Position numbers and translations under genes: made by a program. This document shows positions 1 to 8,119 of a stretch of DNA of 64,000 bases, one piece after another. A model generated the notes under the pieces. The model saw only the letters and a list, made by a program, of their open reading frames with translations. It ran no database searches and was not told the DNA's origin. The stretch is from a candidate division SR1 bacterium (lineage in GTDB: Bacteria > Patescibacteriota > JACMRA01), in contig JACMQI010000014.1 of NCBI GenBank assembly GCA_014377045.1, forward strand, positions 1-64,000, in the 5' to 3' direction. Every line of letters starts with the position of its first letter. Position 1 is the first letter of the stretch.

Positions 1-1
1 T

Positions 2-1129
2 ACTGCAGGTAATAATCCAACAACAATAGCTATAGATCCTGCTGGTAATATTTACACTGCAAATTATGGTAGTAACAATGTATCTAAAATCACACCTGCT
101 GGTGTTTCTAGTATTATTAGTATCAGTGTTGGTACATCTTACGGATTCGCGGTTGATACAATTGGAAATGTATATATTACAAGTGGAAGCAATGATAGAG
201 TAACCAAAATCTCGCCTGCTGGTGAATCTAGTACTATTCCTATTACTATTTTTAGTATTAATGGTAGCGTGTCTGATATCGCTGTTGATACATCTGGAAA
301 TATATATATTGTTAATTCTGGTAGTAATAATATAACTAAGCTAAGCCCAAATTTTGCTGGTATCAAAGCCCTAGGAGGTGACTACAACGAAGCTTCCACT
401 TTTACAGATAATACTGTAACAATTGCCAATATTTCTACTACCTTACAATTATCTGTTTTACTATCAGGGGCTAAAGACATAATAGGTATGAGATCTGACC
501 TAAGAGCAGCTAACCTCATCCCTGCCTCACAACCCTACAATACACCCGCCTTTGGTTATGCAGGTACAGAAACAATACCTGGAGGAATAGATGCAATACC
601 TTCAAATTTTGTAGACTGGATATTGGTAGAAATCAAGACTCCAAACGGTGTAAGCGAGCTCAAAAAAGCAGTTCTTCTCGATAATAAAGGAAGAGCACAT
701 GACGCTGCTACTCCAACAGTAGATCGTATCGACCTTGGAACTAACGTGACTGCTGGTGCTTTATACAACGTCATCATTCGACACTTTAATCACATCGCTA
801 TTTCAACAAATACTCCAATTACTATAACCACGGATAATTCAGGTAACAATACTCTAGACTTTACGATAAACAATAATGTAAAAGCAGACAATCAACAACT
901 CACGTATACTATCCCTGCAGGACAGATAGGAGCTGGGAATTATTATGGTCTTAAACAAGGAAATACAAACGGAGACGATGTTATCGACAGTATAGATCGC
1001 GCTCAAGTACGTATTGCTCCAGAAGCTTCAATATATTCACCAAGCGATCTCAACTTAGATGGTGTGATCGATGGTATAGATAAAACTACTGTAAGAACTG
1101 CTATTGAAGTCGGAGAGGTTATCAATTAA
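2..1129 (+). CDS. Secreted beta-propeller protein with dockerin-like C-terminus (5' partial)
   Basis: The frame is open from the window edge, so the true start lies upstream; a GTG at 269 is only an internal codon. In the visible 375 residues, blade-like repeats with a D-x-x-G-N-[IV]-Y core begin near residues 12, 52 and 96 (period 40-44), as in NHL/SBBP beta-propellers. Residues ~147-275 resemble a beta-rich domain common in secreted bacterial proteins (NLIPASQPYN, VDWILVE, NVIIRHFNHIAI). Residues 320-331 and 350-361 are two dockerin-like calcium loops with the pattern [ND]-x-N-x-D-x-V-I-D-x-I-D. Inferred role: an exported protein that binds a partner at the cell surface. The next gene follows after 38 bases with no terminator, so the two are probably co-transcribed. 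The partner and ligand are unknown. Confidence 0.8.
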   Translation, partial: TAGNNPTTIAIDPAGNIYTANYGSNNVSKITPAGVSSIISISVGTSYGFAVDTIGNVYITSGSNDRVTKISPAGESSTIPITIFSINGSVSDIAVDTSGNIYIVNSGSNNITKLSPNFAGIKALGGDYNEASTFTDNTVTIANISTTLQLSVLLSGAKDIIGMRSDLRAANLIPASQPYNTPAFGYAGTETIPGGIDAIPSNFVDWILVEIKTPNGVSELKKAVLLDNKGRAHDAATPTVDRIDLGTNVTAGALYNVIIRHFNHIAISTNTPITITTDNSGNNTLDFTINNNVKADNQQLTYTIPAGQIGAGNYYGLKQGNTNGDDVIDSIDRAQVRIAPEASIYSPSDLNLDGVIDGIDKTTVRTAIEVGEVIN

Positions 1130-1167
1130 AACAATATTAATATAAATACTAAAATAAAAAATATTAT

Positions 1168-2706
1168 ATGTCCACTAAAAATATTCACTTCTTCAAACGC
1201 AATCTTGTCAAAGGCTTTGTATTTTCTACTCTTTTATTTGCCTTAAGTTTTAGTTTCATGAACTTCGTAAGTCAAGTCACCAAGCCAACTAGCAAATCTA
1301 CTGCTGCTGGTAGCAATACAGCTAATTTATTGGTAGGTAGAGTTGATACTGGAAATGCTATAGAAATCTTTGCATGTTTGCAAAATACTGGTGATAGTAT
1401 TCGCTTGACAGACTCCAGTTTGTGGCTAAATTTTGACAATTCTCAACTCACACCAAACTCTACATTCATTGAGCAAGGTGTCTTTAAATCACCTACTCCA
1501 GGATACGCTGGTATGGGATTTGCACAAGTTGCTCCTGCTCCAACCCCTCCTGCAACTAGTGAAACTTGGAGTATGCGTACTAATTTTTTAGGTACTGTTA
1601 CCCCTCCAACTCCCGAACCAGCTGGAGCTTTCATTCCTAACACTCCGACTTTAGTAGGAAAAGTGAGTTTTACTAAAATAGGAAGTCCAACAAATCCAAG
1701 CATCACTATTATAAGAAGTAAATATTTAATTGTTAAATACGGAATAACTCCTATCACATTGACCATTATTAACCAAAATACTGACTGCAATATACCTCCG
1801 CCTTGTACTAATGGAGCTGCTAATCCACCATCATGTAATCTATGTCCTGTTGGTCAGTACTACAATACAACAACAAGTTCATGTACAACATGTCCTAGTG
1901 GTTCATCATGTCCTAGAGGATTAAGCCCTCAAGGTAAACCAGTTCAACCAATAGTGTGTGTTGCTGGAACTTATTCAGGAAGTGGCGAAAGTAGTTGTAC
2001 TCAATGTCCTAATGGCACCACTTCATCTACACAAGCAACTTCAATTTCAAGTTGTACTGATAATGTATTACCAGAAACTACAATTACAAGTAACCCAACC
2101 AATTTATCAACACTAACAGTATCAAATTTCATATTTACAAGTAATGAACTAAATTCAACTTTTGAATGTAAGATTGATAACGAAAACTTCATGTCATGCA
2201 CTTCCCCTAAGACTTATACCAATTTATCTCTAGGTTCACACGCTTTCCAAGTACGATCAATTGACATATCTGGAAATATAGACTTGACCCCTGCAATCTA
2301 CATATGGAGCATAACAACAACTACTCTTCCTGTATGTAGTAACGGAGCATCAAGTTCATCTAACTGTATTTCATGTCCAGCAGGTCAATATTATAATACT
2401 ACATCTTCAAACTCATTCACTGCATGTCCAAGTGGAACCTATTCAAAAGAATCTTCTACAAGTTGCACTTTATGTCCTATAAACACATACTGCGCAGCAA
2501 CAAATACAACTACTCCAACACCTTGTCCTACTGGAAAAGTAGTAAATAAAAAAGGATCAAAGACACTTGATGAATGTGTTAGTCAAACAAACACTACAGT
2601 AACTCCACGAACAGGAGGAGCTGATATCTTAACTATTATTGTTACCACTATATTAGCTGCTCTTATTGGTATTTGTACAAACTATTATTTGAATAAGAAA
2701 AAATAA
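1168..2706 (+). CDS. Membrane-anchored mosaic surface protein (cohesin-like, Cys-rich repeats, Ig-like domain)
   Basis: 512 residues from ATG. Residues ~14-34 form a signal peptide or N-terminal membrane segment. Residues ~53-205 look like a beta-sandwich (LLVGRVDTG, SLWLNFDNSQLTP, TLVGKVSFTK) comparable in strand order to cohesin-type folds. Cys-rich segments at 213-296 and 390-470 carry repeated C-P-x-G-x-Y and C-x-x-C patterns like the GCC2/GCC3 (ephrin-receptor-like) family. Residues ~303-382 are an Ig-like repeat (FECKIDNENFMSC, GSHAFQVRSIDISGN) common in bacterial exoproteins. A C-terminal membrane helix (~486-508) followed by KKK anchors it with the bulk outside. It lies just downstream of a dockerin-like protein, which makes a scaffold or receptor role plausible but unproven. 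Confidence 0.75.
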   Translation: MSTKNIHFFKRNLVKGFVFSTLLFALSFSFMNFVSQVTKPTSKSTAAGSNTANLLVGRVDTGNAIEIFACLQNTGDSIRLTDSSLWLNFDNSQLTPNSTFIEQGVFKSPTPGYAGMGFAQVAPAPTPPATSETWSMRTNFLGTVTPPTPEPAGAFIPNTPTLVGKVSFTKIGSPTNPSITIIRSKYLIVKYGITPITLTIINQNTDCNIPPPCTNGAANPPSCNLCPVGQYYNTTTSSCTTCPSGSSCPRGLSPQGKPVQPIVCVAGTYSGSGESSCTQCPNGTTSSTQATSISSCTDNVLPETTITSNPTNLSTLTVSNFIFTSNELNSTFECKIDNENFMSCTSPKTYTNLSLGSHAFQVRSIDISGNIDLTPAIYIWSITTTTLPVCSNGASSSSNCISCPAGQYYNTTSSNSFTACPSGTYSKESSTSCTLCPINTYCAATNTTTPTPCPTGKVVNKKGSKTLDECVSQTNTTVTPRTGGADILTIIVTTILAALIGICTNYYLNKKK

Positions 2707-2737
2707 AACACATATTTGTAAAAAAAGACTAATATAG

Positions 2738-2768
2738 GCACTCTACTTCCCACAGTAGAGTGCTTTTT
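2738..2768 (+). terminator. Rho-independent terminator
   Basis: Stem GCACTCTAC / GTAGAGTGC (2738-2746 with 2755-2763), 8-base loop, then TTTTT. It ends the surface-protein operon 31 bases after its last stop codon. Confidence 0.93.
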
Positions 2769-2919
2769 GATTTAATCAAATAATCTATAAAATTAGTTTT
2801 GATATAGGAGGTCGAAAAAGATTATAGACTCTATAACAAATAATCAATTATTATTTCGGTAAACAAAATAAGTATCAATCACCTGTATCTTAATATACAA
2901 AAACTTACCTATATTTTAG

Positions 2920-3630
2920 TTAATTTTTCTCCAGCCACTTCTTCTTATACAATTCCGCTGTGAGTTTATACTTACCATGCTCTACCCGAATCAATCTCTG
3001 AACTGTATAACCATAATATTCTGTCATTTTTCTAATTTGATTATTTCTACCTTCTGTCAAAGTAAACGTGTACCAATTGAAACTAGGCTGCAACCGTAAA
3101 TAGTCGAATTTATCACCTTCATATTTTTCAACTTCTACGGGATTCAGGTTATACTTTTCTATTACAATTCCTTTTCCCATCTCTTCAATCTCTTTTAGTT
3201 TAAATGATCCCTTGATACCGACTAAATAAACTTTCTTGCTTTCATTACTTGGATGAGTCAAATTATAGATTAGATCACCATCATTACTAAGTACTAGCAA
3301 TCCTTCACTCATATAATCTAGACGACCAGCTGATTTAAGTTCCAGAAAACTCTTCGGCAAAAAATGATATATTGTTTTTCTCTTAACCTCATCATCCCGG
3401 GTAGTCACACAAAATATCTGCTTGTACATAACCACTGTTCGCGCACTACTTAGGCTACCGAGTGTTATCCACTTTCCATGCTCTATATATTCGACCTTAT
3501 CTTTATTTTCTACCGTAGTAAACAATTTCGCTATTTCTCCGTTTACCTTCACCTCATTAATCACAACTAAAGACTCAGCATTTCTGCGAGACAAACCAAG
3601 TGATTGTGCTAAAAATTTATTGATTCTCAT
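2920..3630 (-). CDS. RsuA/RluB-family rRNA pseudouridine synthase
   Basis: 236 residues. Residues 1-45 are an S4 RNA-binding domain (MRINKFLAQSLGLSRRNAE). The catalytic motif GRLDYMSEGLLVLSNDG starts at residue 102; Asp105 is the expected catalytic residue. NNQIRKM near the C-terminus is also typical. Members isomerise a single uridine in 16S rRNA (RsuA) or 23S rRNA (RluB/E/F); the exact target cannot be told from sequence. Length fits RsuA-type enzymes. It sits alone on the minus strand, facing away from the FtsB-like gene whose promoter begins 29 bases beyond its start. Confidence 0.9.
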   Translation of the reverse strand: MRINKFLAQSLGLSRRNAESLVVINEVKVNGEIAKLFTTVENKDKVEYIEHGKWITLGSLSSARTVVMYKQIFCVTTRDDEVKRKTIYHFLPKSFLELKSAGRLDYMSEGLLVLSNDGDLIYNLTHPSNESKKVYLVGIKGSFKLKEIEEMGKGIVIEKYNLNPVEVEKYEGDKFDYLRLQPSFNWYTFTLTEGRNNQIRKMTEYYGYTVQRLIRVEHGKYKLTAELYKKKWLEKN

Positions 3631-3658
3631 TATCTATGTATAACACTAAAATAGAATC

Positions 3659-3687
3659 TTGACAATAGATTTTATTGATATTACTTC
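3659..3687 (+). promoter_or_regulatory. Promoter of the FtsB-like gene
   Basis: TTGACA at 3659-3664 and a weak -10 (TACTTC) after 17 bases. The ATG at 3695 is 36 bases from the first base of the -35, so the transcript is probably leaderless. Confidence 0.55.
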
Positions 3688-3694
3688 TTTAAAC

Positions 3695-4036
3695 ATGAGT
3701 ATTGAGATACGCCCACCTATTCGATTGATATTACTAAGTGGAGTATTCTTTATTATTTTTTTTAGTTTTATAGCTAGTTTAAACAATATTTCTAGCCTTA
3801 GTGCTTACAAAGACTCGATTCAAGAACTACAAAACAAACAACGAACACAAAAATCAGATCATCTTGAAACAGTAACTAAAAATTTAAATCAAGAATTAAA
3901 TCAAAATAGTGCAGCTGAAACCCTCTTAAAAGTGAAGCCAAACGAGATGAAAAGACTTCAAATACAAAATAGTAATATGCCAAACGAGTCGGAAACTCAA
4001 AAAGCTACTCCGCAAAAAGTATTTATAACAAGATAG
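3695..4036 (+). CDS. FtsB/DivIC-like single-pass membrane coiled-coil protein
   Basis: 113 residues from ATG 3695. An in-frame TTG at 3659 was rejected because it is the first triplet of the TTGACA -35 box. A short basic N-terminus is followed by one membrane helix (~10-29) and a polar, Gln/Asn/Lys-rich helical region with coiled-coil character (~33-75); the C-terminus is probably disordered. This layout and size fit the septum-formation initiator family (FtsB/DivIC), which links FtsL and FtsQ in the divisome, but there is no diagnostic motif, so the assignment rests on architecture. Neighbours (RsuA-type enzyme, PrxQ) do not help. Confidence 0.6.
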   Translation: MSIEIRPPIRLILLSGVFFIIFFSFIASLNNISSLSAYKDSIQELQNKQRTQKSDHLETVTKNLNQELNQNSAAETLLKVKPNEMKRLQIQNSNMPNESETQKATPQKVFITR

Positions 4037-4099
4037 CTACTTGACAAACTATTATAAAAACTGTCATCATTTTTTATAATAAAACTTCATTTTAACACT

Positions 4100-4567
4100 A
4101 TGAGCGAAAGCACTAAAATTAAACTCAAAATTGGTGATATAGCCCCAGATTTTGCTACAGTAACGCAAAATGGTGAAAAAATCGATCTCTATAGTATTTT
4201 AGACTCAGGTAAAAAGATACTTCTTGTCTTTTATCCAGCTGATTCTACTCCTGGATGTACTACACAGTTATGTGGGATTCGTGACCTTTATAAAGAATAT
4301 TCTGACCTAAACGTTACAATATTAGGTGTCAATCCTGGCAACGCTGAGTCACATATCAAGTTTATTGAAAAATATAATTACCAATTTGATATTGTCATAG
4401 ATGAAGACCGTCAAATCATAGAAAAATATGGAGCAAAAGGATTTTTATACGGCAGACCACGAATTATGAGAGGTGTTTTCCTTATAGGATCAAACAAAAA
4501 AATTATTTACCGCTTTTGGGGTCAACAAGATAATCAAAAAATTATAAATATATTAAAAGAATTATAA
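4100..4567 (+). CDS. bcp: Thiol peroxidase, PrxQ/BCP type
   Basis: 155 residues of the AhpC/TSA family with a thioredoxin fold. The active site PADSTPGCTTQLC holds the peroxidatic Cys53 and, five residues on, Cys58, the resolving Cys expected of atypical 2-Cys PrxQ enzymes. It reduces H2O2 and organic hydroperoxides using thioredoxin-like donors. Length matches the family. The Hsp20 gene starts 15 bases downstream on the same strand, so the two probably form a stress operon. TATAAT at 4075-4080 may be its -10 box; a TTGACA at 4041-4046 is too far from it to be its partner. Confidence 0.93.
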   Translation: MSESTKIKLKIGDIAPDFATVTQNGEKIDLYSILDSGKKILLVFYPADSTPGCTTQLCGIRDLYKEYSDLNVTILGVNPGNAESHIKFIEKYNYQFDIVIDEDRQIIEKYGAKGFLYGRPRIMRGVFLIGSNKKIIYRFWGQQDNQKIINILKEL

Positions 4568-4582
4568 ATTAATAACACTATT

Positions 4583-4963
4583 ATGTCTGAAGAATTAAAT
4601 ATAACACAATCAACTGAATGGACACCTGACGAAGTGCCTCAACTAACTGTAGATGTATATAAACAAGATGATACTATATTTGTAGTTTCAACCGTAGCTG
4701 GAGTAAACCCACAAGATTTAGATATCTCAGTAGAAAACCAAACCCTTTCTATCAAAGGAATGCGTCGCAAACCCTATGATGCTCCTGCGGGAAGTGTATT
4801 ACTAGAGGAGTGTTTTTGGGGAGAGTTTTATAGAGAACTTACCATAAACGAAAGTTTAGATGTAGACAATATTAAAGCAAATCTTAAACAAGGTGTTCTT
4901 AAAATTACAATTCCTATTATTGTAACAAAGTCTCAGCGAAAAATCGAAGTTAGTTTTGAATAA
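4583..4963 (+). CDS. Small heat-shock protein, Hsp20/alpha-crystallin family
   Basis: 126 residues, about the usual length. The alpha-crystallin domain spans ~18-115: PQLTVDVYKQDDTIFVVSTV, then the hallmark ANLKQGVLKITIP near residues 100-112. N- and C-terminal arms are short. It is an ATP-independent holdase that keeps unfolded proteins soluble. It follows the PrxQ gene by 15 bases and is probably co-transcribed with it. Confidence 0.92.
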   Translation: MSEELNITQSTEWTPDEVPQLTVDVYKQDDTIFVVSTVAGVNPQDLDISVENQTLSIKGMRRKPYDAPAGSVLLEECFWGEFYRELTINESLDVDNIKANLKQGVLKITIPIIVTKSQRKIEVSFE

Positions 4964-4985
4964 TAATACAGTTCGAGATACTACA

Positions 4986-5296
4986 ATGGTCTCAAAGAAA
5001 GAACCTGTAAAATCTTTAAAGGAAACTTTTTTTGGAAAAAAATTCTACCTAGAAGTGTGGTAGCGTATAGCATGGTCGCAAAAGAATTATGCTTAATTGT
5101 TCGGACTGTAGGTTAAATAATAGCTAGCTTACCAGAAGAAGATATGATCAATATACGTTAGCAACGTTTTGTAGGCGCTATCCCTGTTTTTATATACAGA
5201 CTTTGAGAAAATTAACAAATAAGAAGACTTGAGGAGGCGCCTTTAATCTGGAATAAAAATAAGTTATTACAAATAAAATCAGCAATTTATACATAA
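4986..5296 (+). pseudogene. Decayed four-helix-bundle (S23/IVP-like) gene
   Basis: A 350-base stretch without an intact gene. Two frames together resemble the four-helix-bundle family encoded in 23S intervening sequences and found widely as stand-alone genes. Frame one (ATG 4986) gives ...FYLEVW then TAG at 5061. Frame two (from 5072) gives MVAKELCLIVRTVG, SLPEEDMINIR, QRFVGAIPVFIYRL, broken by TAA 5114, TAG 5159, TGA 5204 and TAA 5213. These blocks line up in order with the family's Y-x-D-L-x-V-W, A-K-E-[IL]-Y, F-P-x-E-E and S-I-P-x-N-I-A-E-G signatures. The match is by eye and divergent; a non-coding origin is the alternative. Confidence 0.45.
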
Positions 5297-5314
5297 CTAG
5301 AGAAAGTCACCGGC

Positions 5315-5698
5315 TTAATACTTTTTCAAAAAACCTTTATTTCTAGCAAATTCTTCTGTTGCAAAACATAGTTGAGGAGTTACTTTTGCATAATTTTTAT
5401 TGTCAGGTGAATAAAAGATACCACTATTGGTATTATTAAACTTTGCTTTAATTTTATGTGTTTCTGGACAATCTGGCTTTTGACCAGGTGTTATCCAAAA
5501 CACCCCTTCCACTTCTTTAGTTACAATTTTATCTTGACTTGATAAAGAGCTATCTGCAAGAGCTTTTATGTCTGATTTAGTTGCTGTTAAATTCGTAACT
5601 TGAGATTGCGAAGTTTTGAATCCAAAGTAAAATCCAGAACCAAAAAGGATGCAAAAAACAAAGAAAAACCCAAAATACTTGAGTATTTGATTAGTCAT
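5315..5698 (-). CDS. Membrane-anchored sunset-domain protein
   Basis: 127 residues: an N-terminal membrane helix (~7-28), a polar linker (~30-62) and a compact C-terminal domain (~63-127) with one Cys in PGQKPDCPETHKIKA and a second in TPQLCFATEEFARNKGF. The pattern IFYSPDNKNYAKVTPQLCF is typical of the small 'sunset' domain seen on exported proteins. The domain's biochemical role is not known. Its start is 15 bases after the rpmB stop, so it is probably co-transcribed with rpmB. Confidence 0.65.
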   Translation of the reverse strand: MTNQILKYFGFFFVFCILFGSGFYFGFKTSQSQVTNLTATKSDIKALADSSLSSQDKIVTKEVEGVFWITPGQKPDCPETHKIKAKFNNTNSGIFYSPDNKNYAKVTPQLCFATEEFARNKGFLKKY

Positions 5699-5713
5699 AT
5701 AAAGAAGTAAATT

Positions 5714-5896
5714 TTAGGCTGTTTTAAAAGCTTTTTTCATAGTACGAAGTGCTCTGGTTGAGATTTTAATTCGCTTATTACCAATTTTAATTTTCTGTAA
5801 GTTTGGCTTTACTTTCGTAAGAGTACCTTGCATAGACTTACTTCTTTTTCTTACCATTCTGTATGTTGTTCCGGTGATCGCGCAAAAAGCAGGCAT
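5714..5896 (-). CDS. rpmB: 50S ribosomal protein bL28
   Basis: 60 residues. The start MPAFCAITGTTYRMVRKRS corresponds to the C-x-x-T-G-K region of bL28, and VKPNLQKIKI...RISTRALRTMKK to its conserved core (PNLQ, L-x-V-S-x-x-x-L-R-x-I). There is a single N-terminal Cys, so no zinc knuckle. A TATAAT at 5912-5907 (minus strand) lies 10 bases before the start codon, which suggests a very short leader. A sunset-domain gene follows. Confidence 0.87.
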   Translation of the reverse strand: MPAFCAITGTTYRMVRKRSKSMQGTLTKVKPNLQKIKIGNKRIKISTRALRTMKKAFKTA

Positions 5897-6079
5897 AATA
5901 ATTTTGATTATACTTTATATTTCAGTATTTTTATTATATTGTCAAGCAACAAAAAACAAAAAAAGATTATCACTTGCTTACCAAAGTTCTAATCACAACC
6001 ATAAAGTATACAAAAGCCTGTTTTCAATTTTCTTATTACCCTATCTTAATATTTGAATAATAAAAATTAATGTTAGAAA

Positions 6080-7861
6080 TCATTTATTCGGAGAAATCTT
6101 ATTTTTTAAATTTGAAAGCATGGTACTTTGTTTAAGCTTTGTAAGTTGACTGATAGAAGTAGATTGGCTTTGTTGTTTAGTGTCTTGTTTAAAATTTTCA
6201 GAAGGTTTACTAGTTTGATTCTTATAGGAATTACCTCTATCATCCCGTGTTGGTTGCAAAAAAGGATTGTGCTTTTTCTTTTTTTGCTTACTTTCTTCAT
6301 TGTTATCTTTTGCATAGGGTTGGGCAGCGTTTGGTTTATTATAATTAGGGTTTTGGTTATGATAATTAGTACCTTGTCCAGAATTTTGAGCCTGTGGTCT
6401 ATTATTAAAATTACTTGACTGCTTCGGATTTTGCTTATTTTGTTGCCACTGACCTTGGGGTTTTCCTTGACCCGAGTTTGAGTTTTGATTTGCAGATGTT
6501 GCAATTTCCTCACCAAAATCGTCACCTAGCCAGCGATTTATTTTTTCTTTTACTTCAGCTTTTGGACGAGTATTTCTTTCACGAGAAATACTTACTATTG
6601 TATCCAATCTTCCTCCTAAATCTGCAAAAATAGGAGGTAATGTACTAGCAATAAAAGGCATGCATGGCTTACCTCCAATAGACATTTTAAGTGCTACTTG
6701 TCTTGCATTCAAATTTATCAATTGCTGACTTTGAAATACTGGTTCAAACTCTTTTTCTAAAACAGCGCCATCATCAGAGCCTACCCTAAAAGATAACATA
6801 GTACCAACATTTCCAAAAATAGCATTACGGATTTTTTCGTTTCCCGATTCTGTTAATTGTGAAATATATTGATGAGCAAGGATTAAATTTAATCTGTATT
6901 TTCGAGCTTCTGACAAAATAGTAGCAAATGAATCAGAAGTAAAGTTTTGAAACTCATCGACATAAAGATAAAAATCAGCACGAACAGACTCTGGTATATC
7001 TACTCTGCTCATAGCAGCTAATTGTAACTTGGTAACGATAAGCGAGCCTAGAAGGTTTGAATTATCTTCCCCTAGTCGACCTTTAGACAAATTAACAATA
7101 AAAATTTTACGATTATCCATGATATCTCTCATATCTATAGTACTCTTTGGTTGACCCAAAATGTTACGAACCAAGTCTGTAGAAAAAAACTGGCCGATTT
7201 TATTTAGGATCGGTGCAATCGCTTCCGTTCTATACTTATCATTAAAGCCTGCAAACTCTTTATTCCAAAAATTTTTAACCAATGGGTCTGTTACATTACC
7301 TACTATTTTTTTGCGAAAATCATTATCTGTTAAAAGTCGAACAACAGCTAATAGTGTATTTCCTGGAGTTTCTAGAAGTGCAAGTAAGGTATTATTTAAA
7401 ATATATTCCATACGTGAGGACCACATTCCAGCCCAAATACGACTAAAAACTGCCATCATACCCGAGGCAATTAAAAAGGCCTCTTCACCACGATTACTTT
7501 CTAACATATTGAGCCCAATTGGGAAATCAGTATCAGAAGGGTTTACATAAATTACATCGTTTTGCCTAAAGGAAGGTATTCTATCTAAAATATATGTAGC
7601 TGAGTCTCCATGAGGATCTAGAAAACACACACCGTGACCATTATATATGTCTTGTAATATCATATTTTCGAGGAGTGTAGACTTACCCATACCAGATTTT
7701 CCAAGTATGTACATATGTCTTCGCCTGTCATCTTGTAAAATTCCAAAGTTTTTAGATACTCCTCGATCGCTAACATTACCAAAATAACAGATATCTGGTC
7801 TTAAGTTTAGACCTATATTATATTTATCCATACTGGCTTCTGGTATCGCAACTTCGTTCAT
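6080..7861 (-). CDS. Type IV coupling protein/VirB4-like ATPase
   Basis: 593 residues. Walker A GKSGMGKST is at 54-62 and Walker B with the catalytic acid (FYLYVDEFQNF) at 297-307, followed by a sensor-like ARKYRLNLILAHQY segment. This is the FtsK/HerA-superfamily ATPase type annotated as 'type IV secretion DNA-binding domain' (TraD/TraG-like). There is no N-terminal membrane helix. From ~455 the tail is Gln/Asn/Lys-rich low complexity, probably disordered. No other secretion gene is adjacent. The stop is TGA, one of only two in this window. Transcribed alone from a consensus promoter (7895-7923). The substrate, DNA or protein, cannot be inferred. Confidence 0.8.
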   Translation of the reverse strand: MNEVAIPEASMDKYNIGLNLRPDICYFGNVSDRGVSKNFGILQDDRRRHMYILGKSGMGKSTLLENMILQDIYNGHGVCFLDPHGDSATYILDRIPSFRQNDVIYVNPSDTDFPIGLNMLESNRGEEAFLIASGMMAVFSRIWAGMWSSRMEYILNNTLLALLETPGNTLLAVVRLLTDNDFRKKIVGNVTDPLVKNFWNKEFAGFNDKYRTEAIAPILNKIGQFFSTDLVRNILGQPKSTIDMRDIMDNRKIFIVNLSKGRLGEDNSNLLGSLIVTKLQLAAMSRVDIPESVRADFYLYVDEFQNFTSDSFATILSEARKYRLNLILAHQYISQLTESGNEKIRNAIFGNVGTMLSFRVGSDDGAVLEKEFEPVFQSQQLINLNARQVALKMSIGGKPCMPFIASTLPPIFADLGGRLDTIVSISRERNTRPKAEVKEKINRWLGDDFGEEIATSANQNSNSGQGKPQGQWQQNKQNPKQSSNFNNRPQAQNSGQGTNYHNQNPNYNKPNAAQPYAKDNNEESKQKKKKHNPFLQPTRDDRGNSYKNQTSKPSENFKQDTKQQSQSTSISQLTKLKQSTMLSNLKNKISPNK

Positions 7862-7894
7862 TATAACTTACAATAAGTGGGTTGATTTTCATAT

Positions 7895-7923
7895 ATTATA
7901 TCCAATAAAAATTGTTATGTCAA
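7895..7923 (-). promoter_or_regulatory. Consensus promoter of the coupling-type ATPase gene
   Basis: On the minus strand, TTGACA (7923-7918), 17 bases, TATAAT (7900-7895): a perfect sigma-70 consensus. The start codon is at 7861. Confidence 0.9.
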
Positions 7924-7993
7924 AATTATCGATTAACATTCAAATAGATGCTAATTAAAAGACTAAGCAGATATACAATAAAAAAAATTATTA

Positions 7994-8022
7994 AATTGTT
8001 TATAACATATTTATAAACAATT
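7994..8022. repeat. Perfect 12-bp inverted repeat
   Basis: AATTGTTTATAA (7994-8005) and TTATAAACAATT (8011-8022) with a 5-base spacer. Read on the minus strand the hairpin is followed by a T-rich run, but no minus-strand gene ends here. It lies between two divergent transcription units and could be an operator or a bidirectional stop signal. Confidence 0.6.
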
Positions 8023-8119
8023 ACCATATATAAGCCACTATAAAGATTGATTTCGCTAACTCTAAACTAATTTACTTTGACATGACATTAAAACTAAATT
8101 AAAGTTTATTTTATAGTAT

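Noticed and set aside
4964-5314. Possible tmRNA, RNase P RNA or SRP RNA in the gap after hsp20
   Set aside because: A GTTCGA word and a GAGAAAGTC-like word occur, but no tRNA-like end with CCA, no tag frame, no paired RNase P core and no SRP GGAAG apex could be found; protein-like fragments explain the stretch better.
5874-6056. 60-codon open frame on the plus strand
   Set aside because: It starts inside rpmB on the opposite strand, covers the rpmB promoter and has no family likeness.
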